Shown piece by piece: positions 10,435 through 20,776 of a stretch of 64,000 bases of DNA. The notes under the pieces were generated by a model, which did not search any database, had not been told where the DNA came from, and saw nothing but the letters and a program-made list of their open reading frames with translations. The stretch is from Symbiodinium natans (lineage: Eukaryota; Sar; Dinophyceae; Suessiales; Symbiodiniaceae). The translations under genes and the position numbers were made by a program. The stretch lies in the NCBI GenBank assembly GCA_905221605.1, contig CAJNDS010000957.1:609501-673500 (forward strand). Direction: 5' to 3'. The stretch's first letter is position 1, and each line of letters begins with the position of its first letter.

Positions 10435-12321
10435 GGGCGTCTTGCCGGGTCTTACCCTGATAGGCAATATGAATCAATCTTAGCACACATACGCAAAATC
10501 CTTTGGGCGTGCGCAGGCTTGTGAGCACATTTGGCAAGCAGCACACTACGCGCTGAAGGTGCAAGCCTTTTCCCAATTGGTACTTGACAAGCCCAGTTAG
10601 GGCGGCTACACCCCAACTCTCGTACAGCCGAAACCTAAGGCCACTCCGAGTCGCGTGGCACAGGTGGCGGGCCAAGATTCGCGCTTTCCTCACATCCGAT
10701 AAGTGACCAAGTCTCGGTTTCAATTTTGGAGTGTGGACTGTGGGGTGCTGGGAAGTACAAATGAGTATAGCTGTATGAGGAACACAAAGTGTAGAGTGAT
10801 GTACAGTGTACGAAGTGTGGCATCAGTTTTCGGGTAGATGGAAACCGCATCAAACCTTCCGCCTTGAGATCCTCGAATCTGTGGCGAAGGCAACCCTGAC
10901 GCCGGGGTCTCAGAGAATCACGAACTGGGGTGACACACCCATTGGCAAACCTGGCGCACTGCGCATCAGCTTCAGAGTGGCCACAACAGGTACCCCGACA
11001 AGGTGGCGAGGGGGGGCTACCCAGCCAACATGCCTTTGGCCGTTGCCTCAGCGCGAAGCAGCCGGGAAAAAGTTGCCCCGTATCCTTGCTCTTCTTCCGG
11101 CACCGACGTGGCACATCCCTGGCCTATAGATTGAATCATATTACAAGAGTCAGAGTTGAACCACAAAAGCTCGAAAGACACAGAGAGCAAAAAAAGCAAG
11201 CAATATATGATAAAATACAGTGGTACTACCTGGGCACCGCGTTGTGAGGCCCTGGCCTGCCTCATCGACCGCGTGGTCTACCTGGGTCGGAAGCGAGGCG
11301 CGCAGCTTTTTTTCCTTTTTTTTTCTCGGGTTTCATTCTCCGAGCTTATCTGTGAGATGACGAGAGCGCGCCCAGAAAGAGGTGTGGGATTCTTTTCTTG
11401 GTGTGGGCCTCTGGCATCTTGTGGCTTTGGAGGCACCAATCTGCTGGAGAAGGCCATCAGCCCGAAGCTGCACGACATTGTGCTGCGGAGGCCCGGGGGC
11501 TTAAGGAGGCTGAGAAAGGTCGTGGGGTCTTAGGGCTCCAAGATGCTGCAAGCTCATAGTTGCTCAGAGTTGCTCAGAGCTTTTCAGTGTGTTCCGTGTG
11601 TTCCGTGTGTTCGGTGTGCTCCCGCACACAAGGTGCTTGTGATGTGGGAAGTTGGAGTCTAGGAGCCGAGATGAGCCGAGGGCACTATCATGGATGTTTT
11701 TAGGCCTTGTGGGTGGCCCTCTAGGCGTCACCAGTCCGAATGCCACACATGTTGCGATCCAACTCGGCCTTTCTGTCCATCGACGACAGATAAGAGGTTT
11801 CCCAAGCTTGACCCAGCACGGCTTGCAGCCTTTTGTGCAAGCTGCAGGTTCGGAAGAAAGCAGCACTTGTAGACCACTTGTAGACCCTTCTCTAGATTCT
11901 AGAACACAAACTCCGATGTTCACTGAAGGTGGGTGGTCGGGCGGATCAAAGGCAGCCAGTTCCTGGCCAACATGCCTCTCGCCGTTACAAAAAAACTCAT
12001 TTCGTGATGCTTGTGTGTTCAGAGCCGAGGATTCTGTTGTGGGAACGTCTTGGCTACTTCGAGGCCACAGAAGAGTGAAGAGCAGGTTGAGAGCAGGTGA
12101 AGAGTGGCTTGCCAAGCACCGGTGGACAACTCGATTCCGTGATGGCTCTCAGGCCCAGGACCTGGACAGGTGCAAGCACACTCTGCGCTGGCCTCGGTTT
12201 GGACCTGCATTGGCAACATTCGAATGGCTTGGCAACATGTCTCGGCACCCGCCGGCTTCTCCTCTCTTGGCTCCCCGAGCCCCGCGCCTTGTTCCCAGCG
12301 GCTCTTGTCTTCAAAACTGCC
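10435..12321. other. no gene recognised; weak open frames
   Basis: A frame at 11230-11533 has a partly gene-like stretch (CEALACLIDRVVYLG) but no supporting exon chain. Short repeats lie at 11558-11575 (GTTGCTCAGA) and 11586-11612 (GTGTTCCGT-type). Confidence 0.35.
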
Positions 12322-12708
12322 ATGGCGAAGCTGTCGAGTGACATCGACAGCCTCAACAGCCTGAAGGCGTGCCTTGGTCGGTTCCCGCCACCCGCCCCGC
12401 CCGTGCGGCCGCTTGAGATGGGGAATATTGGGACCATCGGGTCACCATGCCCCAATCCCGGAAATCCCGGAAATCCCGGAAATCCCGGAAATCCCGGAAA
12501 TCCCGGAAATCCCGGAAGCTTGGGTCATCCTGAGCTCTGCCGGCGGCCATGCGTTTATCTGGTGAAGGGAGGGTGCTGCCGTTTGGGAGTCTCCTGCAAT
12601 TTTTGCCACCATGCCCACCTTGCCCTCGATTCAAAGCTGGACCAAAAGCAGCGGCGCACCCTGCAGAAGATGACCACTTGCCAAATGCTCGCTGTGTCTC
12701 TTGGCTGA
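12322..12708 (+). CDS. CCCH zinc-finger protein with PGN repeats (5' end uncertain)
   Basis: From the ATG at 12322 the frame gives 128 residues ending in TGA. Residues 77-96 carry a classic C-x8-C-x5-C-x3-H finger (Cys77, Cys86, Cys92, His96), followed by a basic helix (SKLDQKQRRTLQKM). CCCH fingers of this type usually bind RNA, and related short fingers are abundant in dinoflagellate genomes. Before the finger is a collagen-like (Pro-Gly-Asn)n tract encoded by a 9-bp tandem repeat. The frame is open upstream to 12097, so a longer N-terminus or an upstream exon is possible. The spliced-leader relics lie about 160 bp downstream. Confidence 0.6.
   Translation: MAKLSSDIDSLNSLKACLGRFPPPAPPVRPLEMGNIGTIGSPCPNPGNPGNPGNPGNPGNPGNPGSLGHPELCRRPCVYLVKGGCCRLGVSCNFCHHAHLALDSKLDQKQRRTLQKMTTCQMLAVSLG
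12457..12518 (+). repeat. 9-bp in-frame minisatellite (AATCCCGGA x~7)
   Basis: About seven tandem copies of a 9-base unit reading Asn-Pro-Gly within the CCCH zinc-finger frame. It is the third unrelated 9-bp coding repeat in the first 13 kb. Confidence 0.93.
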
Positions 12709-12868
12709 GTACAAAGCTGATTTGTTTCCATTGTCGTGATGTCGTGAGGTCTCTGGCAAAGGGGAGCGGGGGGGAGACTCAATTCTTTAGGGTGGGGCCG
12801 GGGGGTTGTGTTCTTTTGGGTGGGGCCGGGGGTTGCGTGGTTTCGTGGTTGCGTGGTTGAGTGGCTCG

Positions 12869-12918
12869 AGCCATTTTGGCTCACGCCTTTGTTGGGTCAA
12901 GCCAATTTTGCTCAAAGG
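12869..12918 (+). other. two relic spliced-leader sequences in tandem
   Basis: 12869-12883 reads AGCCATTTTGGCTCA, a 15-base exact match to the core of the conserved dinoflagellate spliced leader. 12899-12917 reads AAGCCAATTTTGCTCAAAG, a degraded second copy (one extra A, one lost G, one extra A). They are in the same orientation and about 30 bp apart. Genomic relics of this kind are known in dinoflagellates and are read as reinserted, trans-spliced mRNA, with a tandem pair meaning two rounds. A retroposed gene would be expected just downstream; the next ~500 bp shows only weak frames. Confidence 0.75.
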
Positions 12919-13436
12919 TCCTCCCCCACGGGAATGTTGCAGGGTGGCAAAGAGGCAGGATGCTGCGTGGGTAGGTGGCCAAATTTGGCAAGCTCTCAGA
13001 AGCCCCGCTCATCGTGGGACACGGAACCAATCCCTCTGCAAGAGAGGCGCGAGGCAGGTCTGGCCCCGGAAAAAATAGATGGCCCTCCCATGGGCAGATC
13101 TTGAGATGGGAGGAGGGCACCTCAAGCAGCAGACCCTGGAAGCCAGCCGCTTTTTCTCCGATAAAGAAAGCGTTTTTGTTTTGCAAAGGCTGTTGGGTGA
13201 TGGGTACAAGCCCCTTCGGCCGAAACAAGTGCCAGCCACCCTCAAGTGCAAAAAACATGCTCGTCGCGGCCGCTGCTGCTTGGAAAGCCCTGGTGGAAGA
13301 GATGTGTGAAGTTCAGGACCAGCTGGTGCAAACACAGCGGATGGTCGAGAAACACTGAAGCTGCCCAGAAGCAATCTGTGCATTCTCATCTTTCGGCGCC
13401 ATATCTGCTGTTTATGCCCGGCATCGCGTTGGCTTC
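12919..13436. other. flank downstream of the spliced-leader relics
   Basis: Open frames exist on the + strand (for example 13079-13309) but carry no recognisable domain. This is where a reinserted cDNA body would be expected. Confidence 0.3.
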
Positions 13437-14204
13437 TTGTTGCAACAAATTGTCCGGAAGTTGTTCAGGGCCCCAGTCAGATATGTTGATGATCATTTTG
13501 GCATCTCGCGTATCGGGCTGCGTTGGCGTGGTGGCGCTGTTTTGTCAGTTATGGCCGGGCTGCTCGGTTTCCCTTCTGATCCATCCAGAGATGCCAGTCG
13601 TGCTTTGGTTTTGCCTGTCCTGGGCGCAAAATGTGAAATTATGTGTGCTGAAGATTGTTTCTACACCCACGTTGAGCGCAAAGCTGAAATGTGCTGCACG
13701 GCGCTTCAACGACTGGTCGCAGAACGCGAGTTGGCGCCAGGTGAAGCTTCTAAGTTGGCAGGGCGTCTTAGCTTTGCTGTGACGGTTTCTGAACAGGGTT
13801 GGGAGAGCATTCATTCGGCCATTTCACGACAAGGCACATGCCCCTCTGTGGCGCACCTGCGTATCTCCAATTCTTCGCCGTGCAGCACAGTGGTTCATTC
13901 ACTACTTGTGTGGGGCTGCTACGCCGGTGAGGAGGGAAGCAGTTGTGGTGCGGCAGTGCAGCGTCACGTGGAGTGATGCAGCGGGTGCGTCGCGGTGGGT
14001 TGCTGCGATGCTGAAGCGTGTGGGCCCTCTTGTTGGATCGAGGCGACTGCTTTCTTGGGCACTCTTGCAAAGGACTCGTTGTGGATTGCCTTTGTCAACA
14101 ATGACGGAGTGTTAGGAGCAATCACCCATGGGGCAGGTGGGGATCGGGAAGCTGTGGCTAGGGTGGAGTCGGGGCTTGCGGGATATAGGGAGGGACCCCT
14201 ATAG
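13437..14204 (+). mobile_element. decayed retroelement: reverse transcriptase and RNase H-like remnants
   Basis: The frame at 13437-13976 carries the reverse-transcriptase catalytic box RYVDDHFG, then LLGFPSDPSRD and APGEASKLAGRLSFAV, a combination common in DIRS/LTR-like retroelement polyproteins of dinoflagellates. Pieces of the following RNase H-like region appear in shifted frames: WSDAAGASRWVAAML (from about 13950) and AFVNNDGVLGAITHGAGG (about 14085-14140). At least one frameshift separates them, and the fingers/palm N-terminus, integrase or recombinase, and any terminal repeats are not visible. It is therefore a dead fragment. The family assignment within retroelements is tentative. 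Confidence 0.65.
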
Positions 14205-14424
14205 AAGGAATCTTTTTCCTTTATATATCCCTGTATGTATACTTTATATAGACCCAAAAAACCTAAGTAGCCTCAAAATAGCCCCCAAATAACCCCAAAA
14301 ACCCTAAGGTCCCTTACGAGGGTTCCCCCCTTGAAGCCCTTCGTTTGGCGCCGAGATTAGTGGGAGTGTGTTGTGCTGTGCAGTGGCCTAGAAGTCTAAG
14401 GTTTTTGCCGCACTTCCAGAACAG
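14205..14424. other. AT-rich spacer with degenerate CCCTAAA-type words
   Basis: 14205-14260 is AT-rich (TATAGAAGG, TATATATCCC, TATATAGACC). 14262-14325 holds loose CCTAA and CCCAAA words resembling degenerate telomere-type sequence. Confidence 0.35.
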
Positions 14425-14653
14425 GGCACATCAGATGGGTCTTCTTCGCCAAGCCACCCCATTCATTTGCAAGTTGGAGGAGGAGATGCGAAGTTATGGC
14501 ACGCAAGAGAAGAATATTGCGGAGGACAGACACATCCGGAGGTTCCATGCGGCCTTGTCGCGAATGAGTCTTGCAACTTTGGCCAAGCATATGCTGGAGC
14601 CGCTCTCAGAGGAGGCGAACCAGGCATTCGAAGCCTTGCGCGAGAACGTGTGA
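14425..14653 (+). CDS. probable exon of an unrecognised helical protein
   Basis: After an AACAG|G acceptor-like site the frame reads AHQMGLLRQATPFICKLEEE and continues through RRFHAALSRMSLATLAKHML to a TGA at 14651-14653. The composition is strongly alpha-helical and unlike the shadow frames, so it is probably a real last exon. No family recognised. It lies just 3' of the retroelement remnant and could be unrelated to it. Confidence 0.4.
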
Positions 14654-14959
14654 TCGCCGGCATCAAACATCTCAGCTCTGAGAAGAGTTTACTGAGAAGT
14701 TTTGAGGTACCCGATTGGTTCTGTTTATGTGTTTATGTGTTTATGTCTCCTCTCGTCACTTTCCTATAGGTAGACATCCTTACAGAGGCTTATACATATG
14801 TATATTGTACAATATATACACAGTCGGTGCGAGATGGGAGTGTTGAACTCCTGGCTCCAATTGCTCAAAACGTTGGGGGCCTGCTGAGCCGCTGTGCTCT
14901 CGGAGGAAGAACCCGTAAGACCGTAAGAACCGGAAAATTCAGCGAGAGAGCTGTGTGAA
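14654..14959. other. no gene recognised
   Basis: AT-rich in part (TTTATGTGTTTATGTGTTTATG at 14725-14746; TATGTATATTGTACAATATATA near 14795-14818). No feature beyond that. Confidence 0.35.
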
Positions 14960-15370
14960 TTGTGGGAGGGGAAACAGAGGTTCAACAGCTTAAAGAAGCT
15001 TGGCCCTGCTGAACCTTCCACATTTAGTCGCTGCCGACACTCCGCCTGCTTGTTTTTGAAGTCAGTGTGCGGGGGTGTGAAGACAGAGTTTCCAAAGACT
15101 CAGAAGAGCGGCGTTTCCGTCCGTGTGTTTGGGGAAGAATCCCTAGGAGATAGACCGGTTTTTGCCTTTGTGCAGCTGCGGTTGGCTACATCCGCACAAG
15201 ACTTTGACGAAGAGCGCATTGTCAGTTGTTGCATCCAGCCAGAGCGACCGCTCTCGGCGGTTTCAAAGATCAACTGCATGCCCGGGAAAAGACATCTCAG
15301 CAGCCTGTGCATTGTCGTCTGGCGTGAGGGCTTCTACAATGCGGGAGTCTACTTGCTAGGTATTTGCTAA
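14960..15370 (+). CDS. hypothetical exon, function unknown
   Basis: The most gene-like part starts near 15064, after a TCAG, and reads VRVFGEESLGDRPVFAFVQL, then DFDEERIVSCCIQPERPLSA and LSSLCIVVWREGFYNAG. Hydrophobic and charged residues alternate as in a beta-rich domain. No family recognised. The stop at 15368-15370 may lie inside an intron. The 5' limit given is simply the open-frame limit. Confidence 0.3.
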   Translation: MWEGKQRFNSLKKLGPAEPSTFSRCRHSACLFLKSVCGGVKTEFPKTQKSGVSVRVFGEESLGDRPVFAFVQLRLATSAQDFDEERIVSCCIQPERPLSAVSKINCMPGKRHLSSLCIVVWREGFYNAGVYLLGIC

Positions 15371-15423
15371 TTGCTTACGCTCGCCACGATGGTGTGCCAG
15401 AGCCTCAGGCCCAAAACTGTTCG

Positions 15424-15512
15424 TGTCGCCCTCTCTCTCCCTCTTACTTTCTCACTGCCTGTGTCTCTCTCTCTCTCTCTCTCTCACTCTCACTCTCACT
15501 CTCTCACTTTCC
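15424..15512. repeat. CT microsatellite
   Basis: CTCTCT and CACTCT runs similar in kind to the tract at 343-716. Confidence 0.9.
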
Positions 15513-16770
15513 ACTTCCAAAGCTGCTTGTACCTCCCCTAGACTGCTCCGAGGCCTGATCCGCCCGACAAGATCTTGGGAGAGGGCTGGTGCCCTCCTGG
15601 ACTGTTTGGGGTTTTTGTGACAGCTGTTGGACGCCTTGCAGGTACAAGATTGCTGCCCGTGATCCAGGGGAGCAGAAGAACACGGAGCCCATTTGTTCTC
15701 GATCCCAATTAAAGGCCCTCCAGCCCTCTTCCATGACCCAAAAGGGCCGTGAGCCTAAGCTTACAACCCCAGCAGGTCCTGGAGCAGCAGCGGAAGGCCG
15801 GGGCCGGACTCGGAGCCTGAAAGCCCACCGTGGGCCACTTTCCAGTTTCACTGACGCGACTCAAAATCTCATTGCCAATAGGAGGAGGAGGAGGAGCAAG
15901 AGCGACGCACCCAGGAAGAGGAGTTGAAAGAGGTGTCGGGGCATGATTGAGTTTTTTGGTTTGTTGTTTCTGGAGGGGGGGGGGAGAGGGTTAGAGTGTT
16001 GGAGTGTTTCGTTTGTGCGAAGGAGAGGCGCCAACGAACAATGCATGCAATGGCGCAGATGGGTTTGGGTGAGGAGGAGCTCGCGCAAGCAGTGCTGTTC
16101 TCGCATGTCTTTGTATTCTTTGGACCGTAGCAGCCCTTTGAACACGAGAGTCCAGGCGAAGCCTCCTGAAGCGGCCCAAAAGGCAGACCTTCGACCCTGA
16201 GAGTGTACTGAGAAATGCTACAAGTGATTGTTTCGGTACCATCTTCGTCGCAGGTTGTAGAGCCTTCGCCTGCCTGGGAAAAGGCACGGCAGTTACAAGA
16301 CTTCTGCCAGATTTCTTGACCCTGCCGGTCTGGACATGAAGAGGACATAGAGCAGGAACCTGTGTCGGTGCTGATCTCAGATAAGATGAAATCTCCATCG
16401 ATGGAACATGAATCTGAGCGGCGAATGCCAAGGCATTTTTCGATGACCTTGACGAGGAGGTCGCACTTGCTGCAGTTCTTGAGTAGCCGGCGTTCTTCAA
16501 GTTCTGGAACACGCTGGAACTGAGATGAATTCTGAGATGAATTCTGAGGCTCTCTTCGGGTCAGCCTTGTACAACTCTGCAGTGTACAGCGACGAGGAGG
16601 AGGAGAAAATCTTTGGCTCACCCGTTGGCGAGGCGCGGTTGGTCAAGTGCTGTCAAAGCACCGCAGGCCATAGGCCCAAGTTCAGAAGTCACAGTTCAAT
16701 TGATGCGTGTCTGCACTTGCACTCCCGAGAAGTGCGCGTTGAAGTAAAGTGGTACTGTAGCATGTTTCAT
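15513..16770. other. no gene recognised
   Basis: A GGAGGAGGAGGAG run lies at 15881-15895. A 250-codon minus-strand frame (15869-16621) is Ser/Cys-rich without a domain, and I do not call it. A + frame at 16018-16130 (AMAQMGLGEEELAQAV) is weakly gene-like. Confidence 0.35.
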
Positions 16771-17225
16771 GTACGAGGACACTCCAAGCGAAATGCCGCC
16801 GACCCCGATTCCGCCGCCCGCCCAGAGTCGGGCAAGCGCTGGCACAGCTCTACCAGCGCCCGTAAACGCAGCTATCTGCAGACGGGCTCAAAATTTCTTC
16901 AGTCGGTTCAGGGGCTCCTGACATCAGTCAGCACAGAAAGCACCGCTAAATCGAGCCGCTACGAGTAGGATGATTTGAGCTGGGATTCCCTTTAGTATAA
17001 GTATAACTTTTGGGGTATGGGGATAAGGATGTTCCAACTTTTTGGGTTTTACTGTAAGCTGACCAAGGGCAACACCAGAGCCTCGGGAAGATCCGGGCTT
17101 GCGACGGAAGGCGGGGGGAGGGGGGGTTTCCAGGTATTTCCCTCCGTTGTTAAATTTTGAGGACGACTATGCCCACATGCACCAGCATCGGCAACAACAA
17201 CGTTCTACTACCACTGAGCGAGATT

Positions 17226-17392
17226 GATAGGAGGACATGGCAAGAGATGGACAGGAACGAGGACAGATATGAGGAGGACGGACAAGAGGAGGACAGATAT
17301 GAGGACAGGTGGGAGGTAAGCGGACAGGACAGGCGAGAGGACAAGGAGAGATGGCAGGACAGGAAACAGGACAGATAGGAGGACAGATAGCT
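17226..17392 (+). repeat. GGACAG/GGACAGATATGAG minisatellite, copy 1
   Basis: Irregular purine-rich units around a GAGGACAG core, inside the ~0.8-1 kb repeat. Confidence 0.85.
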
Positions 17393-18065
17393 GCCATAAA
17401 GTGATTTGCCTTGTCTTGCGTCACAATACAACAAGCTCAAGCCACTTTTCATGGATGGACACCAAGGTTCAGTTTGTCTTGGAAGGCTAACGATAGATGT
17501 AGGAATGGCTTCGGGTAGCAGGTCTACCCGCAAACAGAAGTAAGTTGATGCGCGTCTGCCTTAGCATGCTTGATGTACGAGGACGCTCCAAGCGAAATGC
17601 CAACGACCCCGATTCCGCCGCCCGCCCAGAGTCGGGCAAGCGCTGGCACAGCTCTACCAGCGCCCGTAAACGCAGCTATCTGCAGATGGGCTCAATTTTC
17701 TTCAGTGGGTTCAGTGGCTCCTGACATCAGTCAGCACAGAAGCACCGCTAAATAAATAGGAATGTCACTGCTGTCCAGCCGCAAAGCCGCAAGGCGTCTA
17801 CCAGCCGCTACGAGTAGGATCCACGACCAAGTTCTTGAACCCCCCAGAAAGCAACAATATTGAGCTGACCAAGGGAGCTCCGAGCGGCACCGGCAAAACC
17901 AGAGCCTCGGGAAGATCCGGGCTTGCGACGGAAGGCGGGGGAGGGGGGGGGGGGTGTTTCTAGGTATTCCCTTCCGTTGTTAAATTTTGAGGACGACTAT
18001 GCCCACATGCACCAGCATCGGCAACAACAACGTTCTACTACCACTGAGCGAGATTGATAGGAGGA

Positions 18066-18206
18066 CATGGCAAGAGATGGACAGGAACGAGGACAGATAT
18101 GAGGAGGACGGACAAGAGGAGGACAGATATGAGGACAGGTGGGAGGTAAGCGGACAGGACAGGCGAGAGGACAAGGAGAGATAGCAGGACAGGAAACAGG
18201 ACAGAT
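18066..18206 (+). repeat. GGACAG minisatellite, copy 2
   Basis: Nearly the same array as 17226-17392 but ending earlier, at ACAGATGGCC. The two arrays lie in different copies of the larger repeat. Confidence 0.85.
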
Positions 18207-18905
18207 GGCCGTCTAGGAGTTCCGAAGAAGTCAGTGCCACGCCCACGGCTAGGCGAGAGCGCGACTTGCGTCCAATGTGCGAGCAGCGAGAGAATTCCCG
18301 AGTCCCAACGTGCATATTTTGCTGGGCATACCCATTCTACCAAGACTAGAAGTTCCAGGAGGACAAGCGGATTTGCCTTGTCGTGCGTCACAATACAACA
18401 AGCTCAAGCCACTTTTGAATGGATGGACACCTAGGCTCAGTTTGTCTTGGAAGGCTAACGATAGATGTAGGAATGGCTTCGGGTAGCAGGTCTACCCGCA
18501 AACAGAAGTAAGTTGATGCGCGTCTGCCTTAGCATGCTTGATGTATGAGGACGCTCCAAGCGAAATGCCGACGACCCCGATTCCGTCGCCCGCCCAGAGT
18601 CGGGCAAGCGCTGGCACAGCTCTGCCAGCGCCCGTAAACGCAGCTGTCCGCAGACGGGCTCAACATTTCTTCAGTCGGTTCAGTGGCTCCTGACATCAGT
18701 CAGCACAGAAAGCACCGCTAAATAGGAATGTCATGCTGTCCAGCCACAAAGCCGCAAGGCGTCTACCAGCCACTACGAGTAGGATCCACGACCAAGTTCT
18801 TGAACCCCCCAGAAAGCAACAATATTGAGCTGACCAAGGGAGCTCCGAGCGGCACCGGCAAAACCAGAGCCTCGGGAAGATCCGGGCTTGCGACGGCAGG
18901 CGGGG

Positions 18906-19637
18906 GGGGGGGGGGTTTTGCGGGGGTCCCGTTTTTTATTTGCTTTGGGCGGGGGGGCAGCATGCGGGGAGCCGTGTCTTAAGCTCGGTCCCCTGTTCGC
19001 CATTGTTCACATGGAAGTGTGATTTCACATGTAACTGGCTCTCAGCGACATTCACATCTTTTGTGGCATGTCACTCTTTGTCGGGGAAGAGAACCTGGGA
19101 GTACCTGGGAGTTGGCCAGGCCACGGACCTCGCAGCCACGCAGCATCGCACTCAGCTCTGCTCATGGCAAAGCATGGCAAAACCGCAGCCCAACGCAGCC
19201 GAGTGACCAGCAACTGGCGGGGTGTGACCCATGTCTAGTCAGGGATCGGATAAGTCACCCACGAGAGTGGCCCTACAGGCCCTAAACCTTTGAGTGGCTC
19301 AAAGCTAGACCCTGACCCTAAACGGTGTTGGGAGGCGAGCTCAAAAACACCTACGAGGATTGCTGGGCGTTGTCTAAACCTGAACCCGACACCCCAAACC
19401 CAATCCTAGAGTGTTAAAGCCGAAACCGTGAACCCGACACTCTACCAAACGGATGTGCAGATGTTTCACCTTTAGGGGCCGTTGCCGAGGCTCTACGCAT
19501 CACAGGCGCAAGTCGCAGCGTCTGCGTCGAGGTCGAGGGGCCAACAACTCTCGTTTTTTGCCAGGGTAGCGACATGGCCACCCAGGCCTACCAGGACGCT
19601 GCATTCGCTTTATTTGAGAGCAACACCGAGAGTTAAG
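18906..19637. other. spacer with degenerate CCCTAAA-type stretch
   Basis: After a G-run (18902-18916) the DNA is unremarkable until 19276-19445, where words such as CCCTAAACC, ACCCTAAACG, TCTAAACC and ACCCCAAACCC cluster. This resembles a decayed interstitial telomere-type tract on the C-rich strand. No gene recognised. Confidence 0.4.
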
Positions 19638-19760
19638 TCAGAGTTTACGGAGTTGAAGCCCGAGGATGAGCCGTCGCCGAGGCAAAGTCGGATAGCGCCA
19701 TTCACGCCCGAGGATGAGCCGTCGCCGAAGCGAAGTCGGATAGCACCATTCACGCCCTAG
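19638..19760 (+). CDS. hypothetical terminal exon with a 16-residue tandem duplication
   Basis: From an AAG|T acceptor-like site the frame reads SEFTELKPEDEPSPRQSRI and ends at TAG after a second copy of the PEDEPSP..SRIAPFT unit. The duplication is 48 bp (19659-19706 and 19707-19754) with a few substitutions. That keeps the frame and suggests protein-level constraint or a recent origin. No family recognised. The Pro/Glu/Ser-rich composition suggests a disordered tail. Confidence 0.35.
   Translation, partial: SEFTELKPEDEPSPRQSRIAPFTPEDEPSPKRSRIAPFTP
19659..19754 (+). repeat. 48-bp tandem duplication
   Basis: Two adjacent units starting CCCGAGGATGAGCCGTCGCC with minor differences (GAGGCAAAG versus GAAGCGAAG). 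Confidence 0.95.
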
Positions 19761-20776
19761 AAATGATGGTGCCCAAAACCGATGCAGGCGACATGTGAGC
19801 TTGGCATTCTGTTGGTTCTGCTTTTGGAATCTACGGTGTTGCTTGTTGACTTTACACGCGTACTTGGCTTGAACTTTGCTCCCTGAACGGTCATGTTTGA
19901 GCCATTTGTCCTCGCACATGACTTCAACTCGGACGGTGAACACAGGTTTGTGGCTCGACTTTCCTGCCCCGCAGCCCATTGGCTTGAGCAAAGCGTTTGC
20001 GATCCAGAAAGATCATTGTTTGCCCCACTCTGGTTCTAGTACAATGAGCTGGTTCGGAGTATGACTTTGCATTGCCTGTCAGCTCTGTAAGACTCTCAGC
20101 AAGAAAAAGTCAACGACCATTTTGCGGCCAAGAGAAGTCTTCACTTCAATAGCCGGACCCTCAGTTTCGAAGAGCCGTCGGGGGACGTCATGCAGGCTCA
20201 TAATGAATATAACGAATGAAGTGAAGCGGATGCAGGTGGGCAGCTCATGGGCCAGCTTTGTGGGTACCATCCTGAGCAGTCGCCACACAGGCAATCTCAT
20301 GAGGGGGTGTTTTGGTTGTGAGCCTCTTGCGTCCAGGCCCGGTGTCTTGTGCGATCTGGACAAGGCCAGTGTCAGCATCCTTGCGTGCCGGAAATCTCTC
20401 GAAACTTCATGAATTGCGCCCCCCGCGAAGGCCAGTGGGGATCGTCGGTGGCCGAACAGCTCAGAACCATTGTCCTTCGTTGTCCTTGGTTGTGCCCAGC
20501 CACTGAAAGCATCTTGTGCTCCTGAGTGCCCTTCGTGCCTTCCCAAGCTGTAGACGGCTCTCCGAGGAGTGGCGACGGCGACCAAGCCAGAAACCCAGTA
20601 GTGAACGGAAAATCGGAAGCGCAGAACATCGCAGAAAGGTGAAGGGCAGCGCAGGGATTTTGTTTTTGTGGCGGCTTTGGGCATGTTCAGGCTTTCGGAC
20701 CTTTCGGACACCACAACATAGAGACCACCCAGAGTTCGTAATCACCAAGTATCTTGGGAGAAAGAAGAAAGCTTAG
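19761..20776. other. no gene recognised
   Basis: Open frames on both strands around 20079-20714 conflict and show no motif. Confidence 0.35.

Larger units (their letters stand above)
16771..18905 (+). repeat. three partial copies of a ~0.8-1 kb repeat
   Basis: Copies begin at about 16771, 17575 and 18543 with the same lead (GTACGAGGAC...CCAAGCGAAATGCC). They share a GCGCTGGCACAGCTCTACC segment, a CTGACATCAGTCAGCACAG segment, a CCGGGCTTGCGACGGAAGGC segment followed by a G-run, and (first two) the GGACAG minisatellite. Spacings are about 804 and 968 bp, so indels separate the copies. The second and third contain a block around 17820-17900 and 18780-18860 that is missing or shortened in the first. 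Origin unknown; no transposase or terminal repeats seen. Confidence 0.8.

Noticed and set aside
15869-16621. 250-codon minus-strand frame
   Set aside because: Ser/Cys-rich, crosses GGAGGA microsatellite DNA, no motif and no splice support.
18838-18872. Walker A-like string GAPSGTGKT in the third repeat copy
   Set aside because: Fits G-x4-GKT by pattern, but no hydrophobic strand, Walker B or domain surrounds it; it sits in repeat DNA.
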